A stretch of DNA of 24,056 nucleotides from JANQTF01 sp036835375 (GTDB lineage Bacteria; Bacteroidota; Bacteroidia; J057). The DNA is taken from assembly GCA_036835375.1 (NCBI GenBank), contig DAITMB010000078.1, forward strand, positions 1 through 24,056, in the 5' to 3' direction. A model generated the notes under the pieces. It did no database searches. It was not told the origin of the DNA and saw nothing but the letters and a program-made list of their open reading frames with translations. A program made the translations under genes and the position numbers. The first letter of the stretch is position 1. Each line of letters starts with the position of its first letter. Positions 7,050 through 16,152 of this stretch are shown one piece after another.

Positions 7050-10000
7050 ATGCCTCAATTAGTAACATTTTATCGTTTTTTATTGACACACCCACGAGCG
7101 GTGTTGCTTATGGGCATAGCCTTGTTAAGCGCAGGTGGATTTTTTTGGCTCCAACTGCCCGTGGGATTGTGGCCTGATTTTAAACTACCAAAGCTCGAAG
7201 TTGGTGTTATTGTGCCCGGTCAAGATCCCCTCATGGTAGAGGAAGCTTATTTGGCACCATTACGTCTCCACCTCTCACAGCAACCCGGATTGGTTGATAT
7301 TCATTCATGGGCATTCGAAGGAAGCGGAGAGATTGCCTTGGAGTATATGTGGGGCACAAACATGGAGTTGTCCTATTTGAAGGTATTGGAAGCAATTTCT
7401 TTGGCACAAATTGGATTTCCAAACCGAGATGTTGTGCCTTATGTACAACAATCTGGAGCCAGTCAACTTCCGATGATTCAAGCATTTATTGCTGTTGAGA
7501 GGGGGTCACTATTGGAGTTTCAGTCCTTGGCAGAAGGGGTGCTCCGTCGCCGTCTTGAGCAATTACCTGGAGTCGGGCGTTGTGAAGTATTAGGTGCTAC
7601 TATCATGGAAGTTTGGATAGAGCCCGATTGGGTACGCCTACAGCAATACAGGCTGTCGATGGCTAGCCTCCGAGAAGTGATCCAAGCTTCCAATTATGAT
7701 TTTGGGGTAGTGCGGATGGGAGACCGTGGGCGACTCATCACCCTTTCCCTGCAAGGTCAGCTTAAGAACCTCGAAGAAATCAGGGCACTTCCGCTTAGGC
7801 TCTCATCGGATCGAATGATCAGACTCGACGAAATAGCTTCGGTGCGGGCGTTGCCTGCACCTGCTAGTTCTGCCCTTTTTGATGCCGAAGGGAGCTGCTT
7901 GGCACTGAACATCTACCAGCGACCTGGTAGTGATCTGAGTGAAGTCAATTTACTCGTCATGAACGAGTTTAAAGCCTTCAAACAGCAATACCCTGATCTT
8001 CGAATCACCGTACAAATTGATGCAGCTGAGTTGGTAAAAGGCACATTAGATGGGTTCCGGCATAGTCTACTGTGGGGTGCAAGTCTAGCTATCGTTATTG
8101 TCATGTTCTTTCTAGGTTCTTGGAAGGAAAGCCTCGTCATTGCTTTGGTAGTTCCTACTTCGCTCTGCTTAGCTGGGACTGGATTTGCCTTGAGCGGATT
8201 GGGGATCAACCTACTCACTCTTGCAGGGCTTGGAATTGCAATTGGGATCTTGATAGACAACGGGATCATTGTTATAGAAAATATTTCTCGCAAGTTCGTG
8301 CAAGGAGCTTCATCTGTGGACTCAGTGAGCGAAGGGGCAAGCGAAATTTTTATTCCTCTGATAGCTTCTGTACTAACCACCATCTGTGTGTTTATTCCAC
8401 CAGCCCTGCTCGGCGGTGTGAATGGCTCTTTGCTGTTGGATCAAACCTTGTCTATTACATGGGCGCTTGTAGCATCTTTATTGGGTGCTTTGCTTTTGTT
8501 ACCAGTTCTTTATCACCAGATCATGGGAATAGGATCGCGTAACATCATGAGTCCGTCGTGGCAGCATGGGTTGATCTCTCGCTATGAGCGTGGTCTGACA
8601 ATTTCTCTTCTTCATCCAAAGTGGATTACTTTTGGCACCATTATTCTGCTTTTTGTGGGAACTTGGATTGTGTGGAACCTTCCAAGGCAGATTTTCCCAT
8701 CTCTTCAAACCAGGGAGACTGCGTTGAAAATTTCTTGGCCCGGAGATCTCCCTTTTATTGATTGCTTAGGACGATCAAAGGCACTTCATCAGTGGCTTTC
8801 GCAGCGATCAGATGTAGAACAAATTGCGGCATGGGTAGGTGTGATAGAGATTCCGGGGCAGTTGAACAAGCAACTGGTAAATCAAGCTTTTTTTCAGATT
8901 ACGTGGGATCATTTCATTGATGATGTAAGTCCTACAGATGGATGGCTAGCAGCACTTCAGCAAGCGTTTCCAGACGGAGTGTTTACAGCCCAAATGCCAC
9001 CATCTCAGTTCCAAATGGTGATTCCTCAAGCTATGCCTAAATTGGTATGGGAAATTGGAACGCCAGGTGTGGGACTTCCTCCAAGCCATAAAGAATTAGA
9101 GCATCTTTTTGATAAGATACAAGGATGGGACGGGACAAATTCCTTAAGGCTTCCATATGGGCAAGAAGCTCCTATTCAGGTCATTAAAATCTCCACTGAA
9201 TCTTTGGCAAGATTCGATATTCCTCTTTCAGAGGTCAATGTAGCGCTAGCTGATGCACTGGGACGCCAATTTATGGGGAGATTGGCCGATCCTAACCAGC
9301 CTATGTCATTGCAAATAGGATTGAGGCAAGATTCAACACTGCTTAACACACTTGGACGATATAGATTGCCTGGTAGAGGAATATCCCTTGCCGACTTAGT
9401 CCATGTAGATCAAAGGAATGTGCCGATTGTCATCTATTCTGGTTCAGAAGGAATGCGTCAACGCATAGAATGGGAGGGAGAAGGTGATGTTGTGCAGTTG
9501 CTCTCCCTTGTTGAAGAGGTGACGAAAAATCGTGGGTGGGCCGTAAGCGTGAGTGGCGAGAGAGTAGCTGGAGATGCCCAGCAGAAGGAACTTCTGTGGC
9601 TCCTTATTTTGGGAAGCATCTTGCTCTATCTCATCATGGCGGCACAGTTTGAGTCATTGTGGATTCCGTTACTCATCATTTTGACACTTCCACTTGCATT
9701 TATTGGCGCATCGTTGGCATTGTGGATTGGGGGTGGGAGTCTCAACGTTCTTTCTGGGTTGGGTTTCTTGATGGTTACTGGTATAGCAGTCAATGATTCG
9801 ATTTTGAAGGTTTCGACCATTTTGCAGTATCGTCGCTCAGGGCAAGGAATAAGTCAAGCCGTGGAGCAAGCTGGCATAGATCGATTTCGGCCTATTGTAT
9901 TGACTTCACTAACAACGATCCTTGCAGTGCTGCCGCTGCTATTGCTGGACGGAGTAGGGGTGGAATTGCAACGACCAATCGCTTTGGCGGTTATTGGGGG

Positions 10001-10079
10001 CATCACAGTATCGACCTTGATTTCATTGTTTGTACTACCTACATGGTTTGCTTACCTGGCACAGAGGTTTTCGTTATGA
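7050..10079 (+). CDS. RND efflux permease, first of a tandem pair
   Basis: A 1009-aa inner-membrane transporter of the AcrB/CusA superfamily. Its N-terminal transmembrane helix is followed by a large periplasmic porter region (PGQDPLMVEEAYLAPL motif), then helices TM2-6, a second periplasmic region and TM7-12. The TM4 proton-relay segment reads GILIDNGIIVIENI, with Asp403 present and the second Asp of AcrB replaced by Asn, a common variant. The TM10 segment reads GIAVNDSILKV, with Asp916 rather than the AcrB Lys. TM11 carries RPIVLTSLTT as usual. An in-frame GTG at 7047 directly precedes ATG 7050; the ATG is chosen. The stop overlaps the start of the second permease (ATGA at 10076-10079), so the two are translationally coupled. 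Substrate cannot be read from sequence. Confidence 0.9.
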   Translation: MPQLVTFYRFLLTHPRAVLLMGIALLSAGGFFWLQLPVGLWPDFKLPKLEVGVIVPGQDPLMVEEAYLAPLRLHLSQQPGLVDIHSWAFEGSGEIALEYMWGTNMELSYLKVLEAISLAQIGFPNRDVVPYVQQSGASQLPMIQAFIAVERGSLLEFQSLAEGVLRRRLEQLPGVGRCEVLGATIMEVWIEPDWVRLQQYRLSMASLREVIQASNYDFGVVRMGDRGRLITLSLQGQLKNLEEIRALPLRLSSDRMIRLDEIASVRALPAPASSALFDAEGSCLALNIYQRPGSDLSEVNLLVMNEFKAFKQQYPDLRITVQIDAAELVKGTLDGFRHSLLWGASLAIVIVMFFLGSWKESLVIALVVPTSLCLAGTGFALSGLGINLLTLAGLGIAIGILIDNGIIVIENISRKFVQGASSVDSVSEGASEIFIPLIASVLTTICVFIPPALLGGVNGSLLLDQTLSITWALVASLLGALLLLPVLYHQIMGIGSRNIMSPSWQHGLISRYERGLTISLLHPKWITFGTIILLFVGTWIVWNLPRQIFPSLQTRETALKISWPGDLPFIDCLGRSKALHQWLSQRSDVEQIAAWVGVIEIPGQLNKQLVNQAFFQITWDHFIDDVSPTDGWLAALQQAFPDGVFTAQMPPSQFQMVIPQAMPKLVWEIGTPGVGLPPSHKELEHLFDKIQGWDGTNSLRLPYGQEAPIQVIKISTESLARFDIPLSEVNVALADALGRQFMGRLADPNQPMSLQIGLRQDSTLLNTLGRYRLPGRGISLADLVHVDQRNVPIVIYSGSEGMRQRIEWEGEGDVVQLLSLVEEVTKNRGWAVSVSGERVAGDAQQKELLWLLILGSILLYLIMAAQFESLWIPLLIILTLPLAFIGASLALWIGGGSLNVLSGLGFLMVTGIAVNDSILKVSTILQYRRSGQGISQAVEQAGIDRFRPIVLTSLTTILAVLPLLLLDGVGVELQRPIALAVIGGITVSTLISLFVLPTWFAYLAQRFSL

Positions 10080-13000
10080 TCCATGGACAAGGAGACGGAT
10101 TCGGTAATCGGGGGAGGAAACCTGGATTTCAGGCCCTTCTTTGGGGGCTGGCACTTAGTGTGGCAGGGGTCATTTGTTTTCAACATTTACAGATGACTTG
10201 GTTGCCAGCCGAAGAGACTCAGGTGGTATGGATCACCCTTAGATACCCTGGTGCATCACCGCTACTGGTAGAACAACTTGTGACTGCACCTGTCGAGTCC
10301 GCCCTTAGCCAGTTAGCAAATGTAGAAAGACTTGATTCGTATAGCTTGCCAAGCTTTGCTATGATTCGGCTTATCTACGCTTCTGGGGTGGATGTTCGTG
10401 AGCAAGAACCGAGATTGCTTGGAGAGATGCGCCGTTTACGAAATCAACTTCCACAAGACGTTTTTCGGGCTAATATTAGCTTTGTTTCTCCGAATTCAGA
10501 TGAGCGTAGCAGCCTTCGATACGCCATTCAGGCGCCCAAGGGCATGGAGCTACACAGACCATTTTTGGAAGCCCAACTTGCGCAAGTCATCCGTCCACAT
10601 CCAGGTGTTTTAGATCAGTCTCTCAGCGGCATAGGCGATGCGTCTCTTTTGCTTACAATCTCACCCGAGCAACTGGCCAGGAGGAATCTCACCTTTCATA
10701 GCATCGAACAATGGATGTATCAAGCGTATGGTCAGATTGCGCTCGGGCGGAGCGGTCCTTCTGGTCAAGGATTTCCAGTCTTTCAGGAGGGAGATGCTCC
10801 TACCCAAACAGAAATATTGGACATGCATTTCCCCCTCCCAGGGCGAAGTCTTTCCTTGAGCGATATTGCTACACTTCGACAAATTCCTATTCCTACACAA
10901 GGGGAAGTACAACTGGACGGAGCCCCAGTCCTGTATCTTCAATTTGACCTAGACCCTCAAGCTCAGCTTCTACGCAATATCCGAATGATTCAGCATGAGA
11001 TGCTGGCACTCGAGGAGCGATTGCCCGATGATTGGCACATTCGCTGTGTGCAAAATCCCATAGATGGACTCATTGAGGAGCTTTATGCGCAAGTTACTCG
11101 TTTGGGGTGGACTTTGCTGACAGTGCTGCTGGGGTTGTGGATCTGGTCTTTGAACCTGCGTTATGCTTTGATTGCTGCTTTTTGTCTATTGTCAAGTATC
11201 TCCATTGCTATATTGGGTGTCTATCTATCTGGGATACATATCCACTTATATTCGCTTAGTGCTTTAAGCGTAGCCATGGGGATCATGGTCGATCAAACAG
11301 TGTTGGTCGGTGACGCCATTCGGCGGGGCGATGGTGTGCGCGCGATGGCAGTTCCTTTGGCTGCAGCAAGTCTCACAACTGTTGGAAGTTTGTTGCCTTT
11401 GTTCAGTCTTGGCCGCAGTCAATGGAGTAGCCTTCAAGATTTCACAGCGCTTCTAATTGTTTGCCTGGGAAGTTCTCTATTGGTCGCACTATGGATTGTC
11501 CCGGCAATGGTGGCCCATTTGCCAAACGACTCAGAACCCTGGTCAGCATCGAAGGATAAAGAAGAAAAGCACCCTCCAATTATATCGTTGATGCATCGAG
11601 CTCGCTGGGTTTGGCGCATGTGTCTTATTTCATTAATAGGTATCCCTGTAGCTTGGGTTCCCCCTCAGTTCGATTGGCTTGGAGGTCTTTCTAAGGATTT
11701 TATCCAAGATCTTCATCATCATTTTTACTGGGATCCACCTAATTCACCTGCCCTCATGATCGAGATCTCCTTTCCTAATCCTCCACCAATCAATCAAGCG
11801 AAATCCTTGATTGATCCACTAGTGAAAAAATTTGCTGCTATTCCAGATGGTGTGATCCACCATGTGGATACGCGCTTTCAAGATAATGGAGATATATCCA
11901 TGCAAATTTCTTTTCATACAAAGGGCATTCAATCATCTGATGCCGAAGCTATTAAGAGTATGGCCATGAGATATGCTGTCGAACACGATGGTTGTAAATG
12001 GAATATTTATGGGATTGGAGAAGGATTCAGTACACTAATGACTGACCACAATAATTTTCAAATTGTGATGAAAGGATATAATTATACTCAGTTGGATTCG
12101 CTTGCGGGGGCGGTCGAAGATCGATTAAAAAATAACGAACGAATTTCGTCTGTTGACCCTCATGCACAAGCAAGTGTTTGGCGCAAGAGTGCTTATGGAT
12201 ACTCGGTAGGGTTTCACCCCGAGATGGGAGTGGGAGAGCGGGAAGACTGGGTCGATCAAGCCAAGCGATTTAGCCAACTAATTTCATCTCCTCGTTCAGT
12301 TTTGTTGACACAGAATGGAGCGAAGAAGCAGTATTCACTTCTCATAAAAGCGCCAGACTTCGAATCAATGGAGCTTAGAACATGGCTTGAAAGCCGAGCA
12401 CCTGTAGGGAAGTTTCCTGATGTCAATGACGGAATTCAAATTCAATACGAGAACCTTCCTCAAGTTATCGTGAGGGAAGATCGATCTTATATTAGAAGGA
12501 TAAGCTTCGAATACGCAGGTGCTTATGAATTCGGGAAACGATGGGTAAATACAGAACTAACGAATATGACCCTCGATTGGCCTCCTGGATTTGAGGCCGA
12601 GTTATTTGAACGAAAAGGACTACCCCATCAAGAGCGAATAAATCTCTTTTGGGTAGGCTTGGGTATTCTTGTGATCATTTGGTTGATATGTGGAATTTTA
12701 TTTGATTCAATTTTGGACGGTTTTCGAATGCTGGAAGCCATTCCGTTGGCACTTTTGGGGGTACTCCTCACACACCAACTGGGCTTGGCCCCGCTAAATG
12801 AAGGGGCCATTGCAGCCATCGTCCTCGTCATGGGCCTCTCAGTCAACAATAGCATCATTTTGTTGGCCAAGTTAAAAACACTTCCAGAGCAGGATTGGGT
12901 GGCAGCAAGGCGTGCAGTCTTTCAAAAAATTCGTCCAATAGGGTTGGCTACCATCAGTACGCTTGCTGGATTCATACCTATCATAGTCACAGGTTCAGTC

Positions 13001-13138
13001 ACTAGTTTTTGGTATAGCCTGGCTATGTTCACCTCAGGTGGGTTGTTAGTTGGAACTTTGTTGCTGTTTTTAGTATGGTGGCCTTTTTGGGTAAAGCACA
13101 ATGTTTCCAACTCAAGTCAGTCAAGTATTTCAAGATAA
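10076..13138 (+). CDS. RND efflux permease, second of a tandem pair
   Basis: A 1020-aa RND permease with the same architecture as its upstream neighbour but clearly different sequence; it is not a recent duplicate. The N-terminal periplasmic motif is LRYPGASPLLVEQLVTAPVE. TM4 reads GIMVDQTVLVGDAI, with one relay Asp (Asp406), Gln instead of the second Asp, and Asp in place of the usual Glu of the 'VEN' motif. TM10 reads VMGLSVNNSIILLAKL. The start ATG 10076 overlaps the previous stop; an upstream in-frame start at 10043 lies inside the first permease and is less likely. With a single adaptor and two unlike permeases, the pump could be a mixed assembly of the MdtBC kind, or two pumps sharing an adaptor (inference). 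Confidence 0.9.
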   Translation: MIHGQGDGFGNRGRKPGFQALLWGLALSVAGVICFQHLQMTWLPAEETQVVWITLRYPGASPLLVEQLVTAPVESALSQLANVERLDSYSLPSFAMIRLIYASGVDVREQEPRLLGEMRRLRNQLPQDVFRANISFVSPNSDERSSLRYAIQAPKGMELHRPFLEAQLAQVIRPHPGVLDQSLSGIGDASLLLTISPEQLARRNLTFHSIEQWMYQAYGQIALGRSGPSGQGFPVFQEGDAPTQTEILDMHFPLPGRSLSLSDIATLRQIPIPTQGEVQLDGAPVLYLQFDLDPQAQLLRNIRMIQHEMLALEERLPDDWHIRCVQNPIDGLIEELYAQVTRLGWTLLTVLLGLWIWSLNLRYALIAAFCLLSSISIAILGVYLSGIHIHLYSLSALSVAMGIMVDQTVLVGDAIRRGDGVRAMAVPLAAASLTTVGSLLPLFSLGRSQWSSLQDFTALLIVCLGSSLLVALWIVPAMVAHLPNDSEPWSASKDKEEKHPPIISLMHRARWVWRMCLISLIGIPVAWVPPQFDWLGGLSKDFIQDLHHHFYWDPPNSPALMIEISFPNPPPINQAKSLIDPLVKKFAAIPDGVIHHVDTRFQDNGDISMQISFHTKGIQSSDAEAIKSMAMRYAVEHDGCKWNIYGIGEGFSTLMTDHNNFQIVMKGYNYTQLDSLAGAVEDRLKNNERISSVDPHAQASVWRKSAYGYSVGFHPEMGVGEREDWVDQAKRFSQLISSPRSVLLTQNGAKKQYSLLIKAPDFESMELRTWLESRAPVGKFPDVNDGIQIQYENLPQVIVREDRSYIRRISFEYAGAYEFGKRWVNTELTNMTLDWPPGFEAELFERKGLPHQERINLFWVGLGILVIIWLICGILFDSILDGFRMLEAIPLALLGVLLTHQLGLAPLNEGAIAAIVLVMGLSVNNSIILLAKLKTLPEQDWVAARRAVFQKIRPIGLATISTLAGFIPIIVTGSVTSFWYSLAMFTSGGLLVGTLLLFLVWWPFWVKHNVSNSSQSSISR

Positions 13139-13203
13139 GACTATTTGTGATGGCCAATATTTTTTATCTTACTGCTTCTATTTACTCGCCTTACTCTTCA
13201 GTG

Positions 13204-14472
13204 ATGAAAAATACCAAAGTGTTTCTCTATGTCATCTCCATGACATTCTTCGCCTGTCCCGTCCTGGCTCAGCAGGTCGTCGAGCTGGATCCTTTTCTTG
13301 GTCGTAGTATCAATTCAGAAGAGGCGGAGCGGCTTTCTCTCATGCGAAAGCTTGAATTTCAGTCTTCGTCGCCTGATTCCATCGTGTTTCGTTCCCTACA
13401 GAATGGATCTCGGTATGAAGCCAGGGGATATTGGGCAAATCCGGCTCACGAGGAGTTTGTGATACTCAAGCAAAGTAAATTCGAGTCGATAGTAAAGTCT
13501 GCTCGGGGCCAGTTGAGAAGAATAAAAAAGGGCTGGGAGGAAATGGCCAAAGCCTTGGAGGCTCCTCAACCAGTACTCTGTATGATTGAGTTGTACAACG
13601 GAGACCTGATACGAGGTACCCTGCTGGAGTTGAACAACAAAGCAGTGGTCGTTGCTTATCTCGGTAATGCCATGACCCTGCCATGGTGGGAACTTCACAA
13701 AGTTGAGGTCCTGATGTCTGAAGACAAGTCTCCCTCAGAACCTAGAAATCCTAATGCCACCCGATACTTGTTTGCACCATCTGCGATACCGCTGCAGAAA
13801 GGAGAGGCATACTATCAGAACGTGTACGTCGGAATCAACAGCATAAATGTCGGTGTGACAGATCACATTTCCTTGTCAGGAGGAGTTGAAATGTTTACGC
13901 TCTTGGCTTCTATATTTACTAGCAATAGAACGTTCATTGGCTTTGCAAATGTAAAAGCTGGCTGGAAAGTAGGGGAGAAGATTTATATCGGCGGCGGAGC
14001 CATTGCAGGTGGTGTGCTCACCGAGTCCGAAGGCACCGTGGCGCTTGGCTATGGACTGGCCACAATTGGCGATCGATCCACCAACCTCACCCTCGCTGTG
14101 GGAACAGGACATCTCAATGGAGATTTCACCCGCGCACCGATCATCGTGCTCGGAGGAATGCATCAAATCAGCCCGCGGGTAGGTTTGGTCACAGAAAACT
14201 GGTTTGTGATCCAACGCGAGGAACAAATTCTATATGATATAAATGCTCAGATGACCCAGATCGTACGAATCGGGAAATCCATGGATACAGATGCGATCTT
14301 GGCTTTTTCCGGCGGTGTGCGCTTGATGACCAATAAAATTACCTTCGATTTGGCCTTGGTCACTTTAGGGGAAGCGTATTCAAGGAATGCCAGTGTGCCA
14401 TCGTATGACAGAAGAGACTTGTACTGGTTTCCGATTCCGATCCCATTTCTTGGTGTAGTGTACAAATTCTAG
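13204..14472 (+). CDS. predicted outer-membrane beta-barrel protein with an LSM-like segment
   Basis: A 422-aa protein with a signal peptide ending PVLA|QQ (cleavage near residue 22). The N-terminal third contains a compact segment, IELYNGDLIRGTLLELNNKAVVV...GNAMTLPWWELHKVEV (residues about 126-168), with the turn pattern of small Sm/LSM-like beta-barrel modules. The C-terminal half is made of alternating hydrophobic strands with Gly-rich turns (VGVTDHISLSGGVEM, YIGGGAIAGGVL, LTLAVGTGHLNG) and ends in Phe (GVVYKF), typical of outer-membrane barrels. It does not look like a TolC-type channel. It lies 65 bases after the second RND gene in the same direction and may belong to that unit. ATG 13204 is chosen because it starts the signal peptide; earlier in-frame starts overlap the permease. 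Confidence 0.72.
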   Translation: MKNTKVFLYVISMTFFACPVLAQQVVELDPFLGRSINSEEAERLSLMRKLEFQSSSPDSIVFRSLQNGSRYEARGYWANPAHEEFVILKQSKFESIVKSARGQLRRIKKGWEEMAKALEAPQPVLCMIELYNGDLIRGTLLELNNKAVVVAYLGNAMTLPWWELHKVEVLMSEDKSPSEPRNPNATRYLFAPSAIPLQKGEAYYQNVYVGINSINVGVTDHISLSGGVEMFTLLASIFTSNRTFIGFANVKAGWKVGEKIYIGGGAIAGGVLTESEGTVALGYGLATIGDRSTNLTLAVGTGHLNGDFTRAPIIVLGGMHQISPRVGLVTENWFVIQREEQILYDINAQMTQIVRIGKSMDTDAILAFSGGVRLMTNKITFDLALVTLGEAYSRNASVPSYDRRDLYWFPIPIPFLGVVYKF

Positions 14473-14486
14473 GATTCTTCTGACAT

Positions 14487-14520
14487 TTTGTCACAGTCTG
14501 CAAGTACTTACGTATATTTG
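14487..14520 (+). promoter_or_regulatory. Bacteroidota-type promoter for miaB
   Basis: TTTG at 14487-14490 (-33 element), 22 bases, then TATATTTG at 14513-14520, a perfect TAnnTTTG -7 element. Transcription would start near 14527, giving a leader of about 110 bases before ATG 14640. It probably drives the whole miaB-to-secG unit. Confidence 0.62.
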
Positions 14521-14639
14521 TGGAGGGGTTCATGATGTTCATGGGCCTTTCTTTGGTTATGTGCATTCAGGTAACCCGGCTCCCGTGACTGCGCGGTTAG
14601 ATGTGAAGAGGGAGTAAAAAAATTGAATCAGACAGAATC

Positions 14640-16142
14640 ATGCGCGATAAAATTACCCAACGAACCTTTTCTCCCGGTGCTTCAGGCAACTTGTTGGAAG
14701 AATCCCTCCAAGGGTCGGCATACCAGTTGGAAGGAATTCAGCCAGCCACCGGGAGACTTGCTTACATTGAGACGTATGGTTGCCAGATGAATTTTTCAGA
14801 TACGGAGATCATCGCCTCTGTACTCAAGGACATGGATTATGGCTTCACAAGCCAGATGGAAGAGGCCGATCTCGTATTTATCAACACCTGCTCAATCCGC
14901 GACAATGCCGAAGCAAAGGTGTGGAATCGCCTTCGCCAGTTCCGCAAAAACAAAGCAGACAAACCTCACCTCATGGTCGGTGTGCTCGGCTGCATGGCAG
15001 AGCGCCTCAAGGGAACCTTGCTGGAAGAAGAGCAACTCGTGGACCTGGTGATCGGACCTGACGCCTATCGCGACTTGCCACGGCTGATCGGCGAAGTTGA
15101 AAGCGGTCAAAAAGCGGTAAATGTGCTTCTCTCTCGCGAAGAAACGTATGCTGACATTTCGCCCGTTCGCCTCAATACCAATGGAGTAGCAGCATTCATC
15201 ACCATCATGAGGGGCTGCGACAACATGTGTTCCTTCTGTGTGGTGCCGTTCACGCGCGGTCGGGAGCGAAGCCGCGATCCTCATTCCATTGTCGAAGAGG
15301 CTCGATCGCTGTTTGAACAAGGGTATCGCGAGGTCACCCTGCTCGGCCAGAATGTAGATTCTTATTTGTGGTCGCCTGATCAAGAACTCAAAGGCAAAAG
15401 CCAGATCGATAAAGCGCTCAGAGATGGCAAGGCGGTGGAGACCACAGGTTTTGCCTCGTTGCTTCAGATGGTAGCTGAGATTGCCCCGACGCTGCGCGTG
15501 AGATTTTCTACTTCGCACCCTCGCGACATCACTGAAGAAGTGCTGCACGTGATGGCCCGATACAGTAATATCTGCAACTACATCCATTTACCCGTGCAGT
15601 CGGGCAGTGACCGAATTCTCGAAGCCATGAATCGCGGGTATTCATCGGATTGGTATCGCGAAAAGGTTGCCATGATCCGCCGGATTATTCCCGGATGTGC
15701 GATTTCTTCCGACATCATTTCGGGCTTTTGCACCGAGACCGAAGAAGATCACCAAGCGACCCTGCGCATGATCGAAGAGAGTCAATACAGCCACGCTTTC
15801 ATGTTCACGTACTCAGAACGCCCAGGAACTCCTGCCGCCAAAAAGCTCATCGACGATGTGCCCGAACCAGTAAAAAAGCGTCGTCTCTCTGAAATCATTG
15901 ACTTGCAACAGACGATCTCCCTTCAAAGCAATCTCCAAGACATTGGTCGGCGGGTAGTAGTGTTGATCGAAGGAAACTCTAAGCGCTCTGACCAAGACTG
16001 GTGCGGCAGAAATGACCACAACAAAATGGTCGTTTTTCCGAAAGTAGGCCAATTTCAGCCAGGCGACTACGTCACTGTAGAAATCACCGAAGCTACCAGT
16101 GCTACCCTCAAGGGCTATATCCTTCCCGCGTCTCAGATTTGA
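14640..16142 (+). CDS. miaB: tRNA (N6-isopentenyladenosine-37-C2)-methylthiotransferase MiaB
   Basis: A 500-aa radical-SAM enzyme that adds the methylthio group to i6A37 of tRNAs reading UNN codons. The N-terminal methylthiotransferase domain holds the three auxiliary-cluster cysteines in YGCQMN (Cys48), NTCSIR (Cys84) and LGCMAER (Cys118). The radical-SAM domain carries RGCDNMCSFCVVPFTRGRE (Cys193, 197, 200), followed by TLLGQNVDSY and the HLPVQSGSDRIL signature. A TRAM RNA-binding domain closes the protein (GRRVVVLIEGNSKRSDQDWCGRN onward, about 438-498). The N-terminal extension of about 40 residues before AYIETYGC and the insert SPDQELKGKSQIDKALRDGK (368-400 region) are common in Bacteroidota MiaB. 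It is followed 10 bases later by a sigma54 activator gene. Confidence 0.96.
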   Translation: MRDKITQRTFSPGASGNLLEESLQGSAYQLEGIQPATGRLAYIETYGCQMNFSDTEIIASVLKDMDYGFTSQMEEADLVFINTCSIRDNAEAKVWNRLRQFRKNKADKPHLMVGVLGCMAERLKGTLLEEEQLVDLVIGPDAYRDLPRLIGEVESGQKAVNVLLSREETYADISPVRLNTNGVAAFITIMRGCDNMCSFCVVPFTRGRERSRDPHSIVEEARSLFEQGYREVTLLGQNVDSYLWSPDQELKGKSQIDKALRDGKAVETTGFASLLQMVAEIAPTLRVRFSTSHPRDITEEVLHVMARYSNICNYIHLPVQSGSDRILEAMNRGYSSDWYREKVAMIRRIIPGCAISSDIISGFCTETEEDHQATLRMIEESQYSHAFMFTYSERPGTPAAKKLIDDVPEPVKKRRLSEIIDLQQTISLQSNLQDIGRRVVVLIEGNSKRSDQDWCGRNDHNKMVVFPKVGQFQPGDYVTVEITEATSATLKGYILPASQI

Positions 16143-16152
16143 GTTACTTGTC

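Noticed and set aside
14892..15587. 231-aa open frame antisense to miaB
   Set aside because: His-rich shadow of the miaB frame; miaB has all catalytic cysteines and normal length.
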